Positions 46,166 through 55,605 of a stretch of 64,000 nt of DNA are shown here, in pieces. Positions within the stretch are counted from its first letter, which is position 1. Each line of letters opens with the position of its first letter. The DNA comes from Acidobacteria bacterium Ga0077534 (GTDB taxonomy: Bacteria > Acidobacteriota > Blastocatellia > Pyrinomonadales > Pyrinomonadaceae), in assembly GCA_001464455.1 (NCBI GenBank), contig LNEI01000018.1, positions 248,001 to 312,000 on the forward strand, given 5' to 3'. The notes beneath the pieces are model-generated. The model was given only the letters and a program-made list of their open reading frames with translations. It had not been told where the DNA came from and did not search any database. A program made the position numbers and the translations under genes.

Positions 46166-46220
46166 TTTAAGGTCCTCGCATCGGAAAACTAATGAAAAAA
46201 GATCTGACCCGCGTTGCGGC

Positions 46221-46404
46221 TAAAAACATGTAGCCCACGGCCATAGCCGTGGGAAAATGATTAAATTCGAAACGAGCTATCGTAGATAGCGACCGAGCAC
46301 CCGCGGATCGGGCTGCCACCCGTTTCACGGGCTCGATTCATAATATTCGAACGTTCCCATAGCGAAACGCTATGGGCTACATGCTTTTCACCCGCTACGC
46401 GGGC
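46221..46404. repeat. BIME-like REP pair right of the RAYT-like gene
   Basis: GTAG (46230-46233) precedes hairpin CCCACGGC-CATA-GCCGTGGG (46234-46253). The inverted partner CCCATAGCG-AAA-CGCTATGGG (46356-46376) is followed by CTAC (46377-46380). GCTATC-GTA-GATAGC and an ending CCCGCTACGCGGGC also occur, matching the left cluster. Confidence 0.85.
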
Positions 46405-46432
46405 ATTTGATATCCGAATCGAATGATAAAAA

Positions 46433-47341
46433 CTAGGCTGTCTTGATTCCAACCCCTTTCATCACTTCCCGTAGCATTTTCCTGCTCGCGTCCGTCACCG
46501 GAACTAGCGGCAATCTCAAATTCTCCTCACACAAACCCATTTCCTTCATCACAAACTTACACGGAGCTGGCGAAGATTCCACAAAGTTCGCCTCCATCAG
46601 CGGCAGGATCTTGTAATGGATCTTGCGGGCGAAATGGAACGATCCGTTTAGAGCGTGATCGACCATCTTGACGGTTTCTTTTGGAATTTCATTCGCACAG
46701 ACCGATACCAAACCGTCGGCTCCTAGCGAGATCAGCGGTATAGACGACGCGTCGTCGCCTGAAAGGACTTTGAAGTTCTTCGGCCGCTTCGCGATTGTCT
46801 CCATAATTTGCGAATAGTTTCCCGAAGCCTCTTTGGTCGCGACGATATTTTCAAACGCGGCTGCCAGACGCAGAGTTGTTTCGGCGGAAATATTCGACGC
46901 CGTACGCGACGGAACGTTATAAAGCACGATCGGAAAGCCTTTCACTGACTTCGCGATCTCCGAATAGTGTGCAAAAAGGCCCTCCTGGGTCGGTTTGTTG
47001 TAGTAAGACGCCACGATCAAAGCCGCATCGGCTCCGGCTTCTCTGGCGGCACGCGTATGGTCGATCGCGGCGGCTGTATTGTTCGTCCCCGTACCGGCGA
47101 TCACCTTCGCACCGTTCTTATGAGCTACCTCGACGGTCAAGCGGATCAAATGAGCCTGCTCGGCAGATGTCATCGTCACGTTTTCACCCGTGGTGCCGCA
47201 CGGAACGAGCAATTTTACCCCGCCCTTTATCTGCCGCTCGACGAGTTTCTGAAAACACAAATCATCGATCGATCCGTCTTTCCTAAAGGGCGTAACAAGT
47301 GCCGTAGCGGTTCCGCGAAGCCAATCTAATTTCATTGTCAT
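46433..47341 (-). CDS. dapA: 4-hydroxy-tetrahydrodipicolinate synthase
   Basis: DapA condenses pyruvate with aspartate semialdehyde in lysine synthesis. The 302-residue protein has GTATALVTPFRKDGSID, PCGTTGENVTMTSAEQ, the Tyr in VLYNVPSRTASNIS and the Schiff-base Lys in VATKEASGNYSQIM. The fold is the DHDPS TIM barrel. MTMKL and MKL are equally possible starts. The gene lies between the REP cluster and the trpF-like gene. Confidence 0.95.
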   Translation of the reverse strand: MTMKLDWLRGTATALVTPFRKDGSIDDLCFQKLVERQIKGGVKLLVPCGTTGENVTMTSAEQAHLIRLTVEVAHKNGAKVIAGTGTNNTAAAIDHTRAAREAGADAALIVASYYNKPTQEGLFAHYSEIAKSVKGFPIVLYNVPSRTASNISAETTLRLAAAFENIVATKEASGNYSQIMETIAKRPKNFKVLSGDDASSIPLISLGADGLVSVCANEIPKETVKMVDHALNGSFHFARKIHYKILPLMEANFVESSPAPCKFVMKEMGLCEENLRLPLVPVTDASRKMLREVMKGVGIKTA

Positions 47342-47430
47342 AACGAAGTTCAGTATATTCTCAGCCGTGCGGAACTTACAAAAATAAATACGAGGAATTT
47401 ATGGCTGTTATAAGAAAAGCTTGACGGTAT

Positions 47431-48096
47431 CTAGTTCGTGGCGGCCGAAATAAATCGTTCCAATTTGAACAGATCAAGGTTCCCATCGGTCCGTACACCA
47501 GAACAAATGTCCAAACCGAATGGCTGAACCACTTCGATGGCTTCTCGAACGTTTTCAGCGTTAAGTCCGCCGGCTAAAAATACTGGTTTGCCGCAAGTTT
47601 CAACGATCTTTCGCGACAACCGCCAATCATGCCGCCTTCCTGTGCCGCCTAACTCTTTCACAGCGAGCGTAGGATTTCCGCTATCGAGCAAAATAGCATC
47701 GACATGTTCCGCGATTTCCGCCGCCTCGTCCACAGAACTTTCCCCGACCACGTGAATAACCTGCACAAGCTTTACCTGCGGCACTGCTGCACGTATCGCC
47801 GCGTATTCACGCCCCAAAAGTTCGTCGACGATCTGGATAGTACTTGTATGCGTCCGCTCATGATGAGCAACGATGTTTTCTGCGGTTTGCTCACTCGTCA
47901 ACAAAAAAGTAGCCACCGGCGGCGGCACTGAAGCCGCAATTGTCCTAATTAGTTCATCCGCGATCGGCCCCGGCCCACTAGGCATCTTCCCAACTAATCC
48001 AATTGCGGACGCACCGAAGGAAATAGCGTGCGCAGCTTCTTGGACGCTTGAAATACAACAAATCTTGATTCTTGGGCTGAAGCAGTTTGAAACCAC
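47431..48096 (-). CDS. TrpF-like phosphoribosylanthranilate isomerase family protein with altered start
   Basis: The protein has the TrpF barrel pattern: KICCISSVQEAAHAISFGASAIGLV, DAILLDSGNPT with the catalytic Asp and FLAGGLNAENV near the phosphate site. The first motif is KICCISS instead of KICGIT. The start is unclear: no ATG lies near, GTG at 48096 inside a dispersed repeat or TTG at 48126 are the options. Genes like this exist as a TrpF paralog family, so tryptophan synthesis is not certain. Confidence 0.75.
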   Translation of the reverse strand: MVSNCFSPRIKICCISSVQEAAHAISFGASAIGLVGKMPSGPGPIADELIRTIAASVPPPVATFLLTSEQTAENIVAHHERTHTSTIQIVDELLGREYAAIRAAVPQVKLVQVIHVVGESSVDEAAEIAEHVDAILLDSGNPTLAVKELGGTGRRHDWRLSRKIVETCGKPVFLAGGLNAENVREAIEVVQPFGLDICSGVRTDGNLDLFKLERFISAATN

Positions 48097-48618
48097 AGAT
48101 AAATACAGATAAACACAGAAAATCAACCGAGGACAACTCGCTTTATTTCAACACGCGGATTGCCAAAATTGATCAGAAGACAAATTCGTGCACCCGTCGC
48201 ACGCAAGTAATTCATACATTGAGCGATATGGACCTCAGTCAATATCTTAACTGCTTTGAGTTCGACCATTACCAGGCCGTTGACCACCAGGTCAGCCTCG
48301 TATATTCCGACCGTCACCCCGTCGTATACAACCGATAATCGATGCTGTTGAACTACCTCATAACCAGCCTTCCGAAGTTCATGCGCCAGAGCATTTTCAT
48401 AAATAACTTCCAGAAAACCACACCCAAGCGTGTTTGAAACTGTGTACGCACAGCCAATGATCGCCTCGGTAATCGGATTGATCTCCCCGAAGCTTGCCGA
48501 TCTAAGCGTTCCGCGACCGGAGTTAACAAAATCATTCATGATCATTTAACGTCATTAAAAGCCCACGCAAAAGATAAGGCAAATCTATTTGTGTTCATCT
48601 GTATTTATCTGTGGTTTC
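48089..48618. mobile_element. Candidate element: GxxExxY gene between 29-bp inverted repeats
   Basis: GAAACCACAGATAAATACAG-type repeats occur at 48089-48117 and, inverted, at 48590-48618, with 28 of 29 bases equal. They bracket the GxxExxY gene. The repeats enter the ends of both neighbouring genes. Target-site duplication was not clear. Confidence 0.5.
48123..48545 (-). CDS. GxxExxY protein, PD-(D/E)XK-like fold
   Basis: The 140-residue protein has the name motif GFLEVIY at residues 43-49 and a nuclease-like core EADLVV...VMVELKAVK, the D-(x)n-E-x-K pattern. HIAQCMNYLRATG and CLLINFGNPRVEIKRVVL complete the family pattern. Function is unknown; the fold suggests nuclease activity. It lies between inverted dispersed repeats and shares its stop with the TTG start candidate of the trpF-like gene. 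Confidence 0.85.
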   Translation of the reverse strand: MIMNDFVNSGRGTLRSASFGEINPITEAIIGCAYTVSNTLGCGFLEVIYENALAHELRKAGYEVVQQHRLSVVYDGVTVGIYEADLVVNGLVMVELKAVKILTEVHIAQCMNYLRATGARICLLINFGNPRVEIKRVVLG

Positions 48619-49313
48619 AATTCAATGATCTGGTTTAGGATGTCCGTAAACTCAAAGAATCCTTGCTTTCCTACAACCCACTCTGTCGCATGAAGCGCTC
48701 CGTGAGCGAAGCCTTCTCTAGAACGGGCGGTGTGTTCTAGCAGTATCTGATCTGCAGGGCCGTCGAAGCCTACCCGATGAGTTCCGGGAATGTTTCCGGC
48801 ACGGGTTGCGGCGATGGTGAAGTCTTTTTTGATGTGTTCGGCGACGATATCCTTTAGTTTTAGGGCCGTACCGCTCGGGGCGTCGAGTTTGCGGGAGTGA
48901 TGCTGTTCTTCGATAAACGTTTCGTACTGCGGAAACTTCGAAAAAAGCTCGGCGGCAAAGTCTGCAATGCGGTAGAAAAGATTTACACCGATCGAGAAGT
49001 TCGCCCCGTAAACCATCGCCCCGTTTGCATGCGTGACCATGCGGGAAATTGCTTCGAGATCTTCGTTCCAACCCGTCGTACCTTCGACAAGCGGAACGTG
49101 CGAAGAAAGACACGCCTCGACATTCCGCCGAACTGCCGAAGCGGTCGTAAAATCTATCGCGACATCGCACCCGTAAAGTTTCCCCGCGATCTCCGCCGGC
49201 GTACGCTCGGCATCCGATTCGTCAACAATCGCCGCGATCTCGTACCCTTTTTCAACGGCCAGCCGTTCAATAAGTTTCCCCATCGCTCCGTAACCAATTA
49301 GTGCGATCTTCAT
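48585..49313 (-). CDS. dapB: 4-hydroxy-tetrahydrodipicolinate reductase
   Basis: DapB reduces hydroxy-tetrahydrodipicolinate with NAD(P)H in lysine synthesis. From ATG at 49313 the protein begins MKIALIGYGAMGKLIERLA, the nucleotide-binding fold. VEGTTGWNED and the active-site EEQHHSRKLDAPSGTALKL are present. The last eleven residues (LKPQINTDEHK) come from a dispersed repeat. An outer start at 49319 is also possible. Confidence 0.93.
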   Translation of the reverse strand: MKIALIGYGAMGKLIERLAVEKGYEIAAIVDESDAERTPAEIAGKLYGCDVAIDFTTASAVRRNVEACLSSHVPLVEGTTGWNEDLEAISRMVTHANGAMVYGANFSIGVNLFYRIADFAAELFSKFPQYETFIEEQHHSRKLDAPSGTALKLKDIVAEHIKKDFTIAATRAGNIPGTHRVGFDGPADQILLEHTARSREGFAHGALHATEWVVGKQGFFEFTDILNQIIELKPQINTDEHK

Positions 49314-49325
49314 AAGCATTTTTGG

Positions 49326-49388
49326 CACGAATGAACACGAATAACACGAATTCAAGCGCTCTGATTCGTGATATTCGTGTTATTCGTG
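49326..49388. repeat. CACGAATAACACGAAT-type inverted repeat
   Basis: CACGAATGAACACGAATAAC (49326-49351) and ATTCGTGATATTCGTG (49364-49388) are near inverted copies, so a hairpin of about 25 bases per arm forms. The right arm is inside the M20 gene and encodes its last residues. Confidence 0.75.
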
Positions 49389-50383
49389 GCTAATAATTTC
49401 TTAACCAAGTTAGTGTAAAGCTCAACAGAGATCTCAAGATCTTTCTTCAAAACAAATTCATTCTTCGTATGGGCGACGAGGATCGAACCGGGACCCAAAA
49501 GCAGCGGCTGGCCCCAGTTTGTTAGGTGCGGGATGTCGGTTGTGAATCGGACCACCTTTTGCTTAAAGCCTTCGACTGCCAGCATTTTTACCGGGAGGCT
49601 GTACGACATGATTTCCAGCTCGCCGCGGTCGCGGATGAGGCTGTTTAGGGCGTTTACTATGGGTTCTTCGGGTGTGGTTAGACGTATCAGGATGCCTGCT
49701 TCTGCATTTGGCGGAATTACGTTCAGAGCGATGCCGCCGTCGAGCGTTGCGATGTTGCAGGTGGTCTCACCGAAGAATTCGTCGTGTGGAAATTTTGTAT
49801 GACGAACGTCTTCGAGAATGTCGAGCAGCTTTTCTATCGCCGAATCTCCCTGCTCAGGATACGCCGAATGAGCAGCCTTTCCCTTTGTCTTGATCTTCGC
49901 CCGAAACGCACCCTTCGAACCGATCGCGAGATCATTATCGGTCGGCTCGCCGTTGATCATGTATTCACACCTCGCGGCGAGCGGGTGTTCGTTCGCAATT
50001 TTTGCTCCCGTCGACGCACGCTCTTCTTCGACGGTGTAAAGCAGGCCGATGTCTTCGATTCCCTCTTTTCGCAACAGTTCCGCAGCCGTGATCTGCGCCG
50101 CAATGATCCCCTTCGCATCACAAGAACCTCGCCCGTAGATCTTTTCGTCATCCTCAGTCGGCGCGATAAACGGGGGAACCGTATCCATATGCGTCGAAAG
50201 CCAAACCCGCGGCGTTTCGTTCAAATACGCGATCACGTTGTTCTGGTTTTCGCTTACCTTTTGCAGTTCGACTGTCCAGCCGAGCTCAGTCAAATAGTCG
50301 AGAAGCCAAAAGCCGACTGCTTCTTCATCGCCGGAGGTCGATGGGATCGACATCAACCGTGTTGTTAGTTTAAAAAGATTCAT
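49352..50383 (-). CDS. M20-family metallopeptidase/deacylase, candidate DapE or LysK/ArgE-type
   Basis: The ATG at 50383 has AAAGGA seven bases upstream. STHMDTVPP, YGRGSCDAKG and TVEEERASTGA mark the binuclear zinc site of M20. PGSILVAHTKNEFVLKKDLE holds the last ligand. The neighbourhood of dapA, dapB and dapD makes succinyl-diaminopimelate desuccinylase likely, but the sequence also resembles LysK/ArgE deacetylases. The final residues NTNITNQSA are encoded by a dispersed repeat. Confidence 0.85.
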   Translation of the reverse strand: MNLFKLTTRLMSIPSTSGDEEAVGFWLLDYLTELGWTVELQKVSENQNNVIAYLNETPRVWLSTHMDTVPPFIAPTEDDEKIYGRGSCDAKGIIAAQITAAELLRKEGIEDIGLLYTVEEERASTGAKIANEHPLAARCEYMINGEPTDNDLAIGSKGAFRAKIKTKGKAAHSAYPEQGDSAIEKLLDILEDVRHTKFPHDEFFGETTCNIATLDGGIALNVIPPNAEAGILIRLTTPEEPIVNALNSLIRDRGELEIMSYSLPVKMLAVEGFKQKVVRFTTDIPHLTNWGQPLLLGPGSILVAHTKNEFVLKKDLEISVELYTNLVKKLLATNNTNITNQSA

Positions 50384-50606
50384 AACCTGTCCTTTCAACT
50401 GGATCGAGATCGGGATATTGCGAATAAACGGGCTTTAGCAAATCAAGGTCTATGCGGCCTATTGAGAGTCCAATTCCGCGCTTAACAACGTTGAACTCTT
50501 CTTTCGAACACGCTTTCTCTATCTGATCGACCTCCAGAATTGAAACTAATTCTCGAATTGCCAACTCACCCCTCGCTATAATCTTCTCAGCCGTTACTCT
50601 GTCCAT
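50370..50606 (-). CDS. Small protein of unknown function upstream of the M20 gene
   Basis: This 78-residue protein overlaps the M20 start by 14 bases. It is helical with VERTGYESF at the end and no recognised domain. Tight coupling suggests it is real. Confidence 0.45.
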   Translation of the reverse strand: MDRVTAEKIIARGELAIRELVSILEVDQIEKACSKEEFNVVKRGIGLSIGRIDLDLLKPVYSQYPDLDPVERTGYESF

Positions 50607-50731
50607 AATCGGAAACCCCTCTCACTTCGGTATTCTCGCTAAAAAGTGTAAGCGTCGCCACTCCAAAATTGAAGGTTGACAGGCGTTTAGATACTGTTGT
50701 AGCGTTAAAGAGTCCTGAAAGGACGGTTCCG

Positions 50732-50809
50732 ATGACGAAAAACATCATTCACATTACCGCTTGCTGTCGCCATATGATTATGGGCGTCACGCTTGCGGTT
50801 GCTGAATGA
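50732..50809 (+). CDS. Leader peptide with tandem Cys codons, 25 residues
   Basis: ATG at 50732 opens 25 codons ending TGA. The peptide is MTKNIIHITACCRHMIMGV plus a short end. It contains adjacent Cys codons (TGC TGT) and two Met codons. A hairpin GTCCT-GAA-AGGAC (50712-50724) with AGGA lies before it. It precedes a terminator and the methionine operon, so ribosome stalling at Cys or Met is suggested. Confidence 0.5.
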   Translation: MTKNIIHITACCRHMIMGVTLAVAE

Positions 50810-50937
50810 ACTCGTTAATTTCGGGACATTGAAAACCAAAAGCGTGGCGATTTAAGGCAACTTGCTCCACGATAAAAACTGCTAAAGCGTTTCGACGAGA
50901 TTTAAACCGTCCGTCGATAAAACGAAGATCTTTTAAG

Positions 50938-50973
50938 AAAAGCTCTCGTGCACACTTTAGCACGAGGGCTTTT
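50938..50973 (+). terminator. Attenuator terminator before the methionine operon
   Basis: A 14-base stem (50938-50951 with 50960-50973), one G-U pair, eight-base loop, then T residues. A competing pairing exists: ACGAGA (50895-50900) can pair with TCTCGT (50944-50949) in the left arm, and the same ACG can pair in hairpin 50892-50917. Confidence 0.7.
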
Positions 50974-50982
50974 TTGCGTTTG

Positions 50983-51082
50983 GTCAGAACCCGCTCGCGT
51001 GAGTGGCGGGCAATGTTCCTGACCCGCGAGAGATGCTCTATCTGAACCAAACTTGCCGCCCGCTTACGCAGGCGGTTCTGAC
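50983..51082. repeat. GTCAGAACC palindrome pair directly before the PLP gene
   Basis: Left arm 50983-51013 and right arm 51053-51082 are mostly complementary, both starting from GTCAGAACC. It ends ten bases from the start codon at 51092. The remaining bases of the 485-base gap (50607-51091) are the leader and the repeat. Confidence 0.75.
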
Positions 51083-51091
51083 AGAAACTTT

Positions 51092-52339
51092 ATGGCTAAA
51101 CGATCTATCGAAACTGAATTTGTACACGCGGGCGAACGCGCCCCTTTGCCGCAGGGCCTGCCGAACTCGACGCCCATCTTTGCCAATTCGACCTACAGCT
51201 ACGAGTCGATGGAAGAGGCGGAACGCGTTTTTACCGGCGACCTGAAGGATTACATCTACACCCGTTATGGCAATCCGACGGTCGATTCGCTGCAGGAAGC
51301 GGTTCGCGTTTTGGAAAACGGAGCGGTCGCCAGAGCTTACGCCTCCGGAATGGCCGCCCTGCACGCAGCCTTGCTCGCCAGCGATCTGGCTCCCGGCTCG
51401 GTTGTTCTCGCGTCGCGTGATCTTTACGGAGCGAGCTTTGATCTGCTTTTCAATGTTTTCGGGCCTTTTGGCGTGAAAACCCAGTTAGCCGACTTTTCCG
51501 ACCTCGACGACCTTAGAGCAAGAGTCGCCGAACTAAAACCACGCGTCCTGCTCGGCGAGACTATCTCAAATCCACTGTTGAAAGTGTTGGACATCGCAGC
51601 GGTTGCTGAGATCGCTCATTCCGTCGGTGCCAAGTTTATCGTGGACAGCACGTTTGCTACGCCTTTTCTGGCGAGGCCGCTCGATCTCGGGGCCGATATC
51701 GTTGTCCACAGTGCGACAAAATATCTAGGCGGGAGTGCAGACGCGATCGGCGGAATCGCCGTTGCTCGTGACATTGCTGACGAAGCGGCACTGACGAGTG
51801 CAATGAAGCTCGCGGGCGGGATCTTGAGCGTGTGGGAAGCTCATTCGATATCACGCGGCCTGCGAACTCTGGCTTTGAGACTCGAAAGGCAATGCTCGAA
51901 CGCCGAAAAATTAGCGGTCGAATTGGGCAAGCGGCACGATATCAAGTTGGTTCACTACCCGAAATTCGCGACCGACGGTGTAACCGAAAAAGTACTTCGC
52001 GAGCCTTTTGGCGGGGCTTTGGTCTCGATCGTTCTCGCGGACGACACACGGGAAGCGGCGTGGAGATTCATGAATGCTCTTGAACTCATCGTCCGGGCGA
52101 CGACACTCGGTGACGTGTTCACGACGGTTTCCCACTCGGCGTCATCATCACATCGCGAACTTACGGAAAAGCGTCGAAACACGCTCGGAATCACGGAAGG
52201 ATTGGTGCGAATTTCGGTCGGCATCGAGTCGGTCGAAGACTTGCTAGCCGACATCGATCAAGCTCTAGTCTCTGTGTCAGAACCGGGAACGGTAGTGACC
52301 GGGTCAACGATCGGCGGAGATCAAGGAGCGGCGGCATGA
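51092..52339 (+). CDS. Cys/Met-metabolism PLP enzyme (cystathionine gamma-synthase/O-acylhomoserine sulfhydrylase-like)
   Basis: The ATG at 51092 gives MAKRSIETEFVHAGE. Typical fold-type I features are YTRYGNPTVDSLQEAVRVLE, ASGMAALHAALLA, the Asp-Ser-Thr-Phe-Ala-Thr motif (IVDSTFATPFLARPLDLGAD), and the PLP Lys in VVHSATKYLGG. Enzymes of this family form cystathionine or homocysteine from O-acetylhomoserine. MetX and a sulfur-carrier system downstream suggest direct sulfhydrylation. Confidence 0.92.
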   Translation: MAKRSIETEFVHAGERAPLPQGLPNSTPIFANSTYSYESMEEAERVFTGDLKDYIYTRYGNPTVDSLQEAVRVLENGAVARAYASGMAALHAALLASDLAPGSVVLASRDLYGASFDLLFNVFGPFGVKTQLADFSDLDDLRARVAELKPRVLLGETISNPLLKVLDIAAVAEIAHSVGAKFIVDSTFATPFLARPLDLGADIVVHSATKYLGGSADAIGGIAVARDIADEAALTSAMKLAGGILSVWEAHSISRGLRTLALRLERQCSNAEKLAVELGKRHDIKLVHYPKFATDGVTEKVLREPFGGALVSIVLADDTREAAWRFMNALELIVRATTLGDVFTTVSHSASSSHRELTEKRRNTLGITEGLVRISVGIESVEDLLADIDQALVSVSEPGTVVTGSTIGGDQGAAA

Positions 52340-52788
52340 TCAAGCTAAGCAAAGAGCATCTCGGAGAGATCAGGGCCCACGCCGAGGCCGATTATCCCCA
52401 CGAATGCGGCGGCCTTCTGCTCGGCCATCTCGACGGCACGACCAAAACGGTCGTTGAAACCTTGCCGATGGAAAACACGGCGGCAGAAGAAACGCGGCAC
52501 GACCGAGTCCTGATCGACCCGCGAGCGTTGATGCTTGCAGAACGAGCAGCCCGGAAAAAAGGGCTCGATGTGATCGGCTATTACCATTCGCACCCGGATG
52601 ACGAGGCGGTCCCGTCGCAGTTCGACCTCGACCACGCCCTGCCGGTCTGGTCGTACATTATCGTCTCGGTCCGCAACAAAAAGGCGGTCGATTGGAACTC
52701 ATGGGAAATGCTTAGCGACCGTTCGAAGTTTCTTTTGGAAGATGCATTAGTAGGGGAGAAAGAAGAACAGCTGGTAGCTGCCAGCTAA
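52336..52788 (+). CDS. JAMM/MPN-domain metalloprotease (M67, Mec/HcyD-like)
   Basis: The 150-residue protein is a stand-alone JAMM domain. Glu23 and His84-x-His86 with Ser94 and Asp97 (HSHPDDEAVPSQFD) complete the zinc site. Such proteins cut C-terminal tails from ubiquitin-like sulfur carriers to expose Gly-Gly. The gene overlaps the PLP gene by four bases and precedes a fused carrier gene, so that is the likely substrate. Confidence 0.9.
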   Translation: MIKLSKEHLGEIRAHAEADYPHECGGLLLGHLDGTTKTVVETLPMENTAAEETRHDRVLIDPRALMLAERAARKKGLDVIGYYHSHPDDEAVPSQFDLDHALPVWSYIIVSVRNKKAVDWNSWEMLSDRSKFLLEDALVGEKEEQLVAAS

Positions 52789-52817
52789 CAGGCTATTAGC
52801 CACAATTATTTAGTTTT

Positions 52818-54257
<1,440 letters not shown>

Positions 54258-54267
54258 CTTAGTGGTC

Positions 54268-54338
54268 TTTGTGTCTTAACTCTGTGTCTCCGTGGTGAAA
54301 AGATCTTTTACCACAGAGACACAGAGAGAAGACACAAA
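54268..54338. repeat. ACCACAGAGACACAGAG-type hairpin
   Basis: Left arm 54268-54296 and right arm 54310-54338 are complementary with a few mismatches, around a 13-base loop. It is located between the carrier fusion and metX. Confidence 0.8.
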
Positions 54339-54358
54339 ACACGCAGAGGGGAAAAAAG

Positions 54359-55435
54359 ATGTACGAGATAGATCTGACGCTGAATGAACCATTTCGCCTG
54401 GAATCAGGCGAGGTTTTGGATGAAGTGAAACTGCGTGCGACCGTTTACGGCAAACTCAACGCCGACCGGTCGAACGCGGTGCTTGTTTTCCACGCCCTTA
54501 CGGGAAGCTCCCGTATCGGCGACTGGTGGAACGGGCTGATGTGTAGCGGCTGCGCTCTCGACACCTCCGAATTCGCCTTCATTTGCGTCAACTATCTCGG
54601 CTCCAGCTATGGCTCGACCAGTGCGAGTCAGTTGAAGAAACGCCGAGCGAAAGGTACGAGGGCCGCCGAACTGCCGATCGTTACGACGCGTGACATTGTT
54701 CGCACGAATGTCCTTCTCCTCGAACATTTGGGCGTTAAAGCGCTCAAATACGTCATCGGCGGGAGCGTGGGCGGCATGCTCGCCCTTCAGTTTGCTGTCG
54801 ACTATCCCGAGGTCGCCGAGCATTGCGTTTCCATCGCGGCGACACCGCTTTCGGCGATGGGGCTCGCCCTCAACCATCTGCAGCGCCAGGCGATCAAGCA
54901 GAACGACCTCGAGCTGGCCCGCAAGATCGCCGTTGTTTCGTATAAGTCGCCCCGCAAGTTTGGTGAAAGATTTGGCCGAAACCCGAACCGCAACGGCGAA
55001 AACCCAAAGCAAAATCGCAACGACCGCTTCGACGTGGGTGGATATCTGGATCACCAGGGAGATCTATTTAAGGACAGATTTGAGATCGACAGCTACGACC
55101 TGATCACCAAAGCGATGGACCTCTTCGACCTTTCGAACAATGATCTGAAACAGATCCGTTCCAAGATATCGCTCGTCGGCATATCGAGTGACTGGCTGTT
55201 CCCGGCGGCGGACGTCAGGGCTCTGAAAGATCGGCTGGTTGGCTCCGGTGTCGACGCAAACTATCACGAGATCAGGTCGGAAGACGGCCACGACGCATTT
55301 CTCAGCGACGTCGCCGAAACTTCACGCGTTCTTCGGCACATTCTCGGCGAACCTGACGAGGAGATGACCGTCAATAGTTTTGTCGGATATCGGCGGCCAC
55401 TCGATCAACTGCGCGGCTGCTATAAGGTTCTGTAG
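54359..55435 (+). CDS. metX: Homoserine O-acetyltransferase
   Basis: MetX makes O-acetylhomoserine (or O-succinyl- in some) from homoserine. The 358-residue alpha/beta hydrolase has VFHALTGSSRIGDWW, the nucleophile Ser in VIGGSVGGMLALQF, and SEDGHDAFLSD with catalytic His. The family identity is firm; acyl donor specificity is not certain. It supplies the acceptor for the PLP enzyme in this operon. Confidence 0.93.
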   Translation: MYEIDLTLNEPFRLESGEVLDEVKLRATVYGKLNADRSNAVLVFHALTGSSRIGDWWNGLMCSGCALDTSEFAFICVNYLGSSYGSTSASQLKKRRAKGTRAAELPIVTTRDIVRTNVLLLEHLGVKALKYVIGGSVGGMLALQFAVDYPEVAEHCVSIAATPLSAMGLALNHLQRQAIKQNDLELARKIAVVSYKSPRKFGERFGRNPNRNGENPKQNRNDRFDVGGYLDHQGDLFKDRFEIDSYDLITKAMDLFDLSNNDLKQIRSKISLVGISSDWLFPAADVRALKDRLVGSGVDANYHEIRSEDGHDAFLSDVAETSRVLRHILGEPDEEMTVNSFVGYRRPLDQLRGCYKVL

Positions 55436-55441
55436 ATCTCT

Positions 55442-55541
55442 TTTTTGCGTCCTCTTTGCGATCTTTGCGGCCTTTGCGTTAAATCCCCTTCTTGCGAACG
55501 ATTCTTGATCGTGTATGACAAGAAATTTTTAACGCAAAAAA
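55442..55541. repeat. TTTGCGGCCTTTGCGTTAA-type dispersed repeat
   Basis: TTTGCG units at 55442-55483 and an inverted TTTAACGCAAA near 55528-55538 flank an unrelated centre. The type resembles 5235-5268 and 63021-63110. Confidence 0.55.
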
Positions 55542-55605
55542 GCATTGGCGTTTGCCCGTTCAGTTTTGCTTATGGCCACTATATGATTTAATTTTACTTT
55601 CTATT

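Noticed and set aside
50607-51091. SAM or cobalamin riboswitch before the methionine operon
   Set aside because: No conserved SAM-I/II or B12-box core sequence was found; a leader peptide plus terminator explains the region better.
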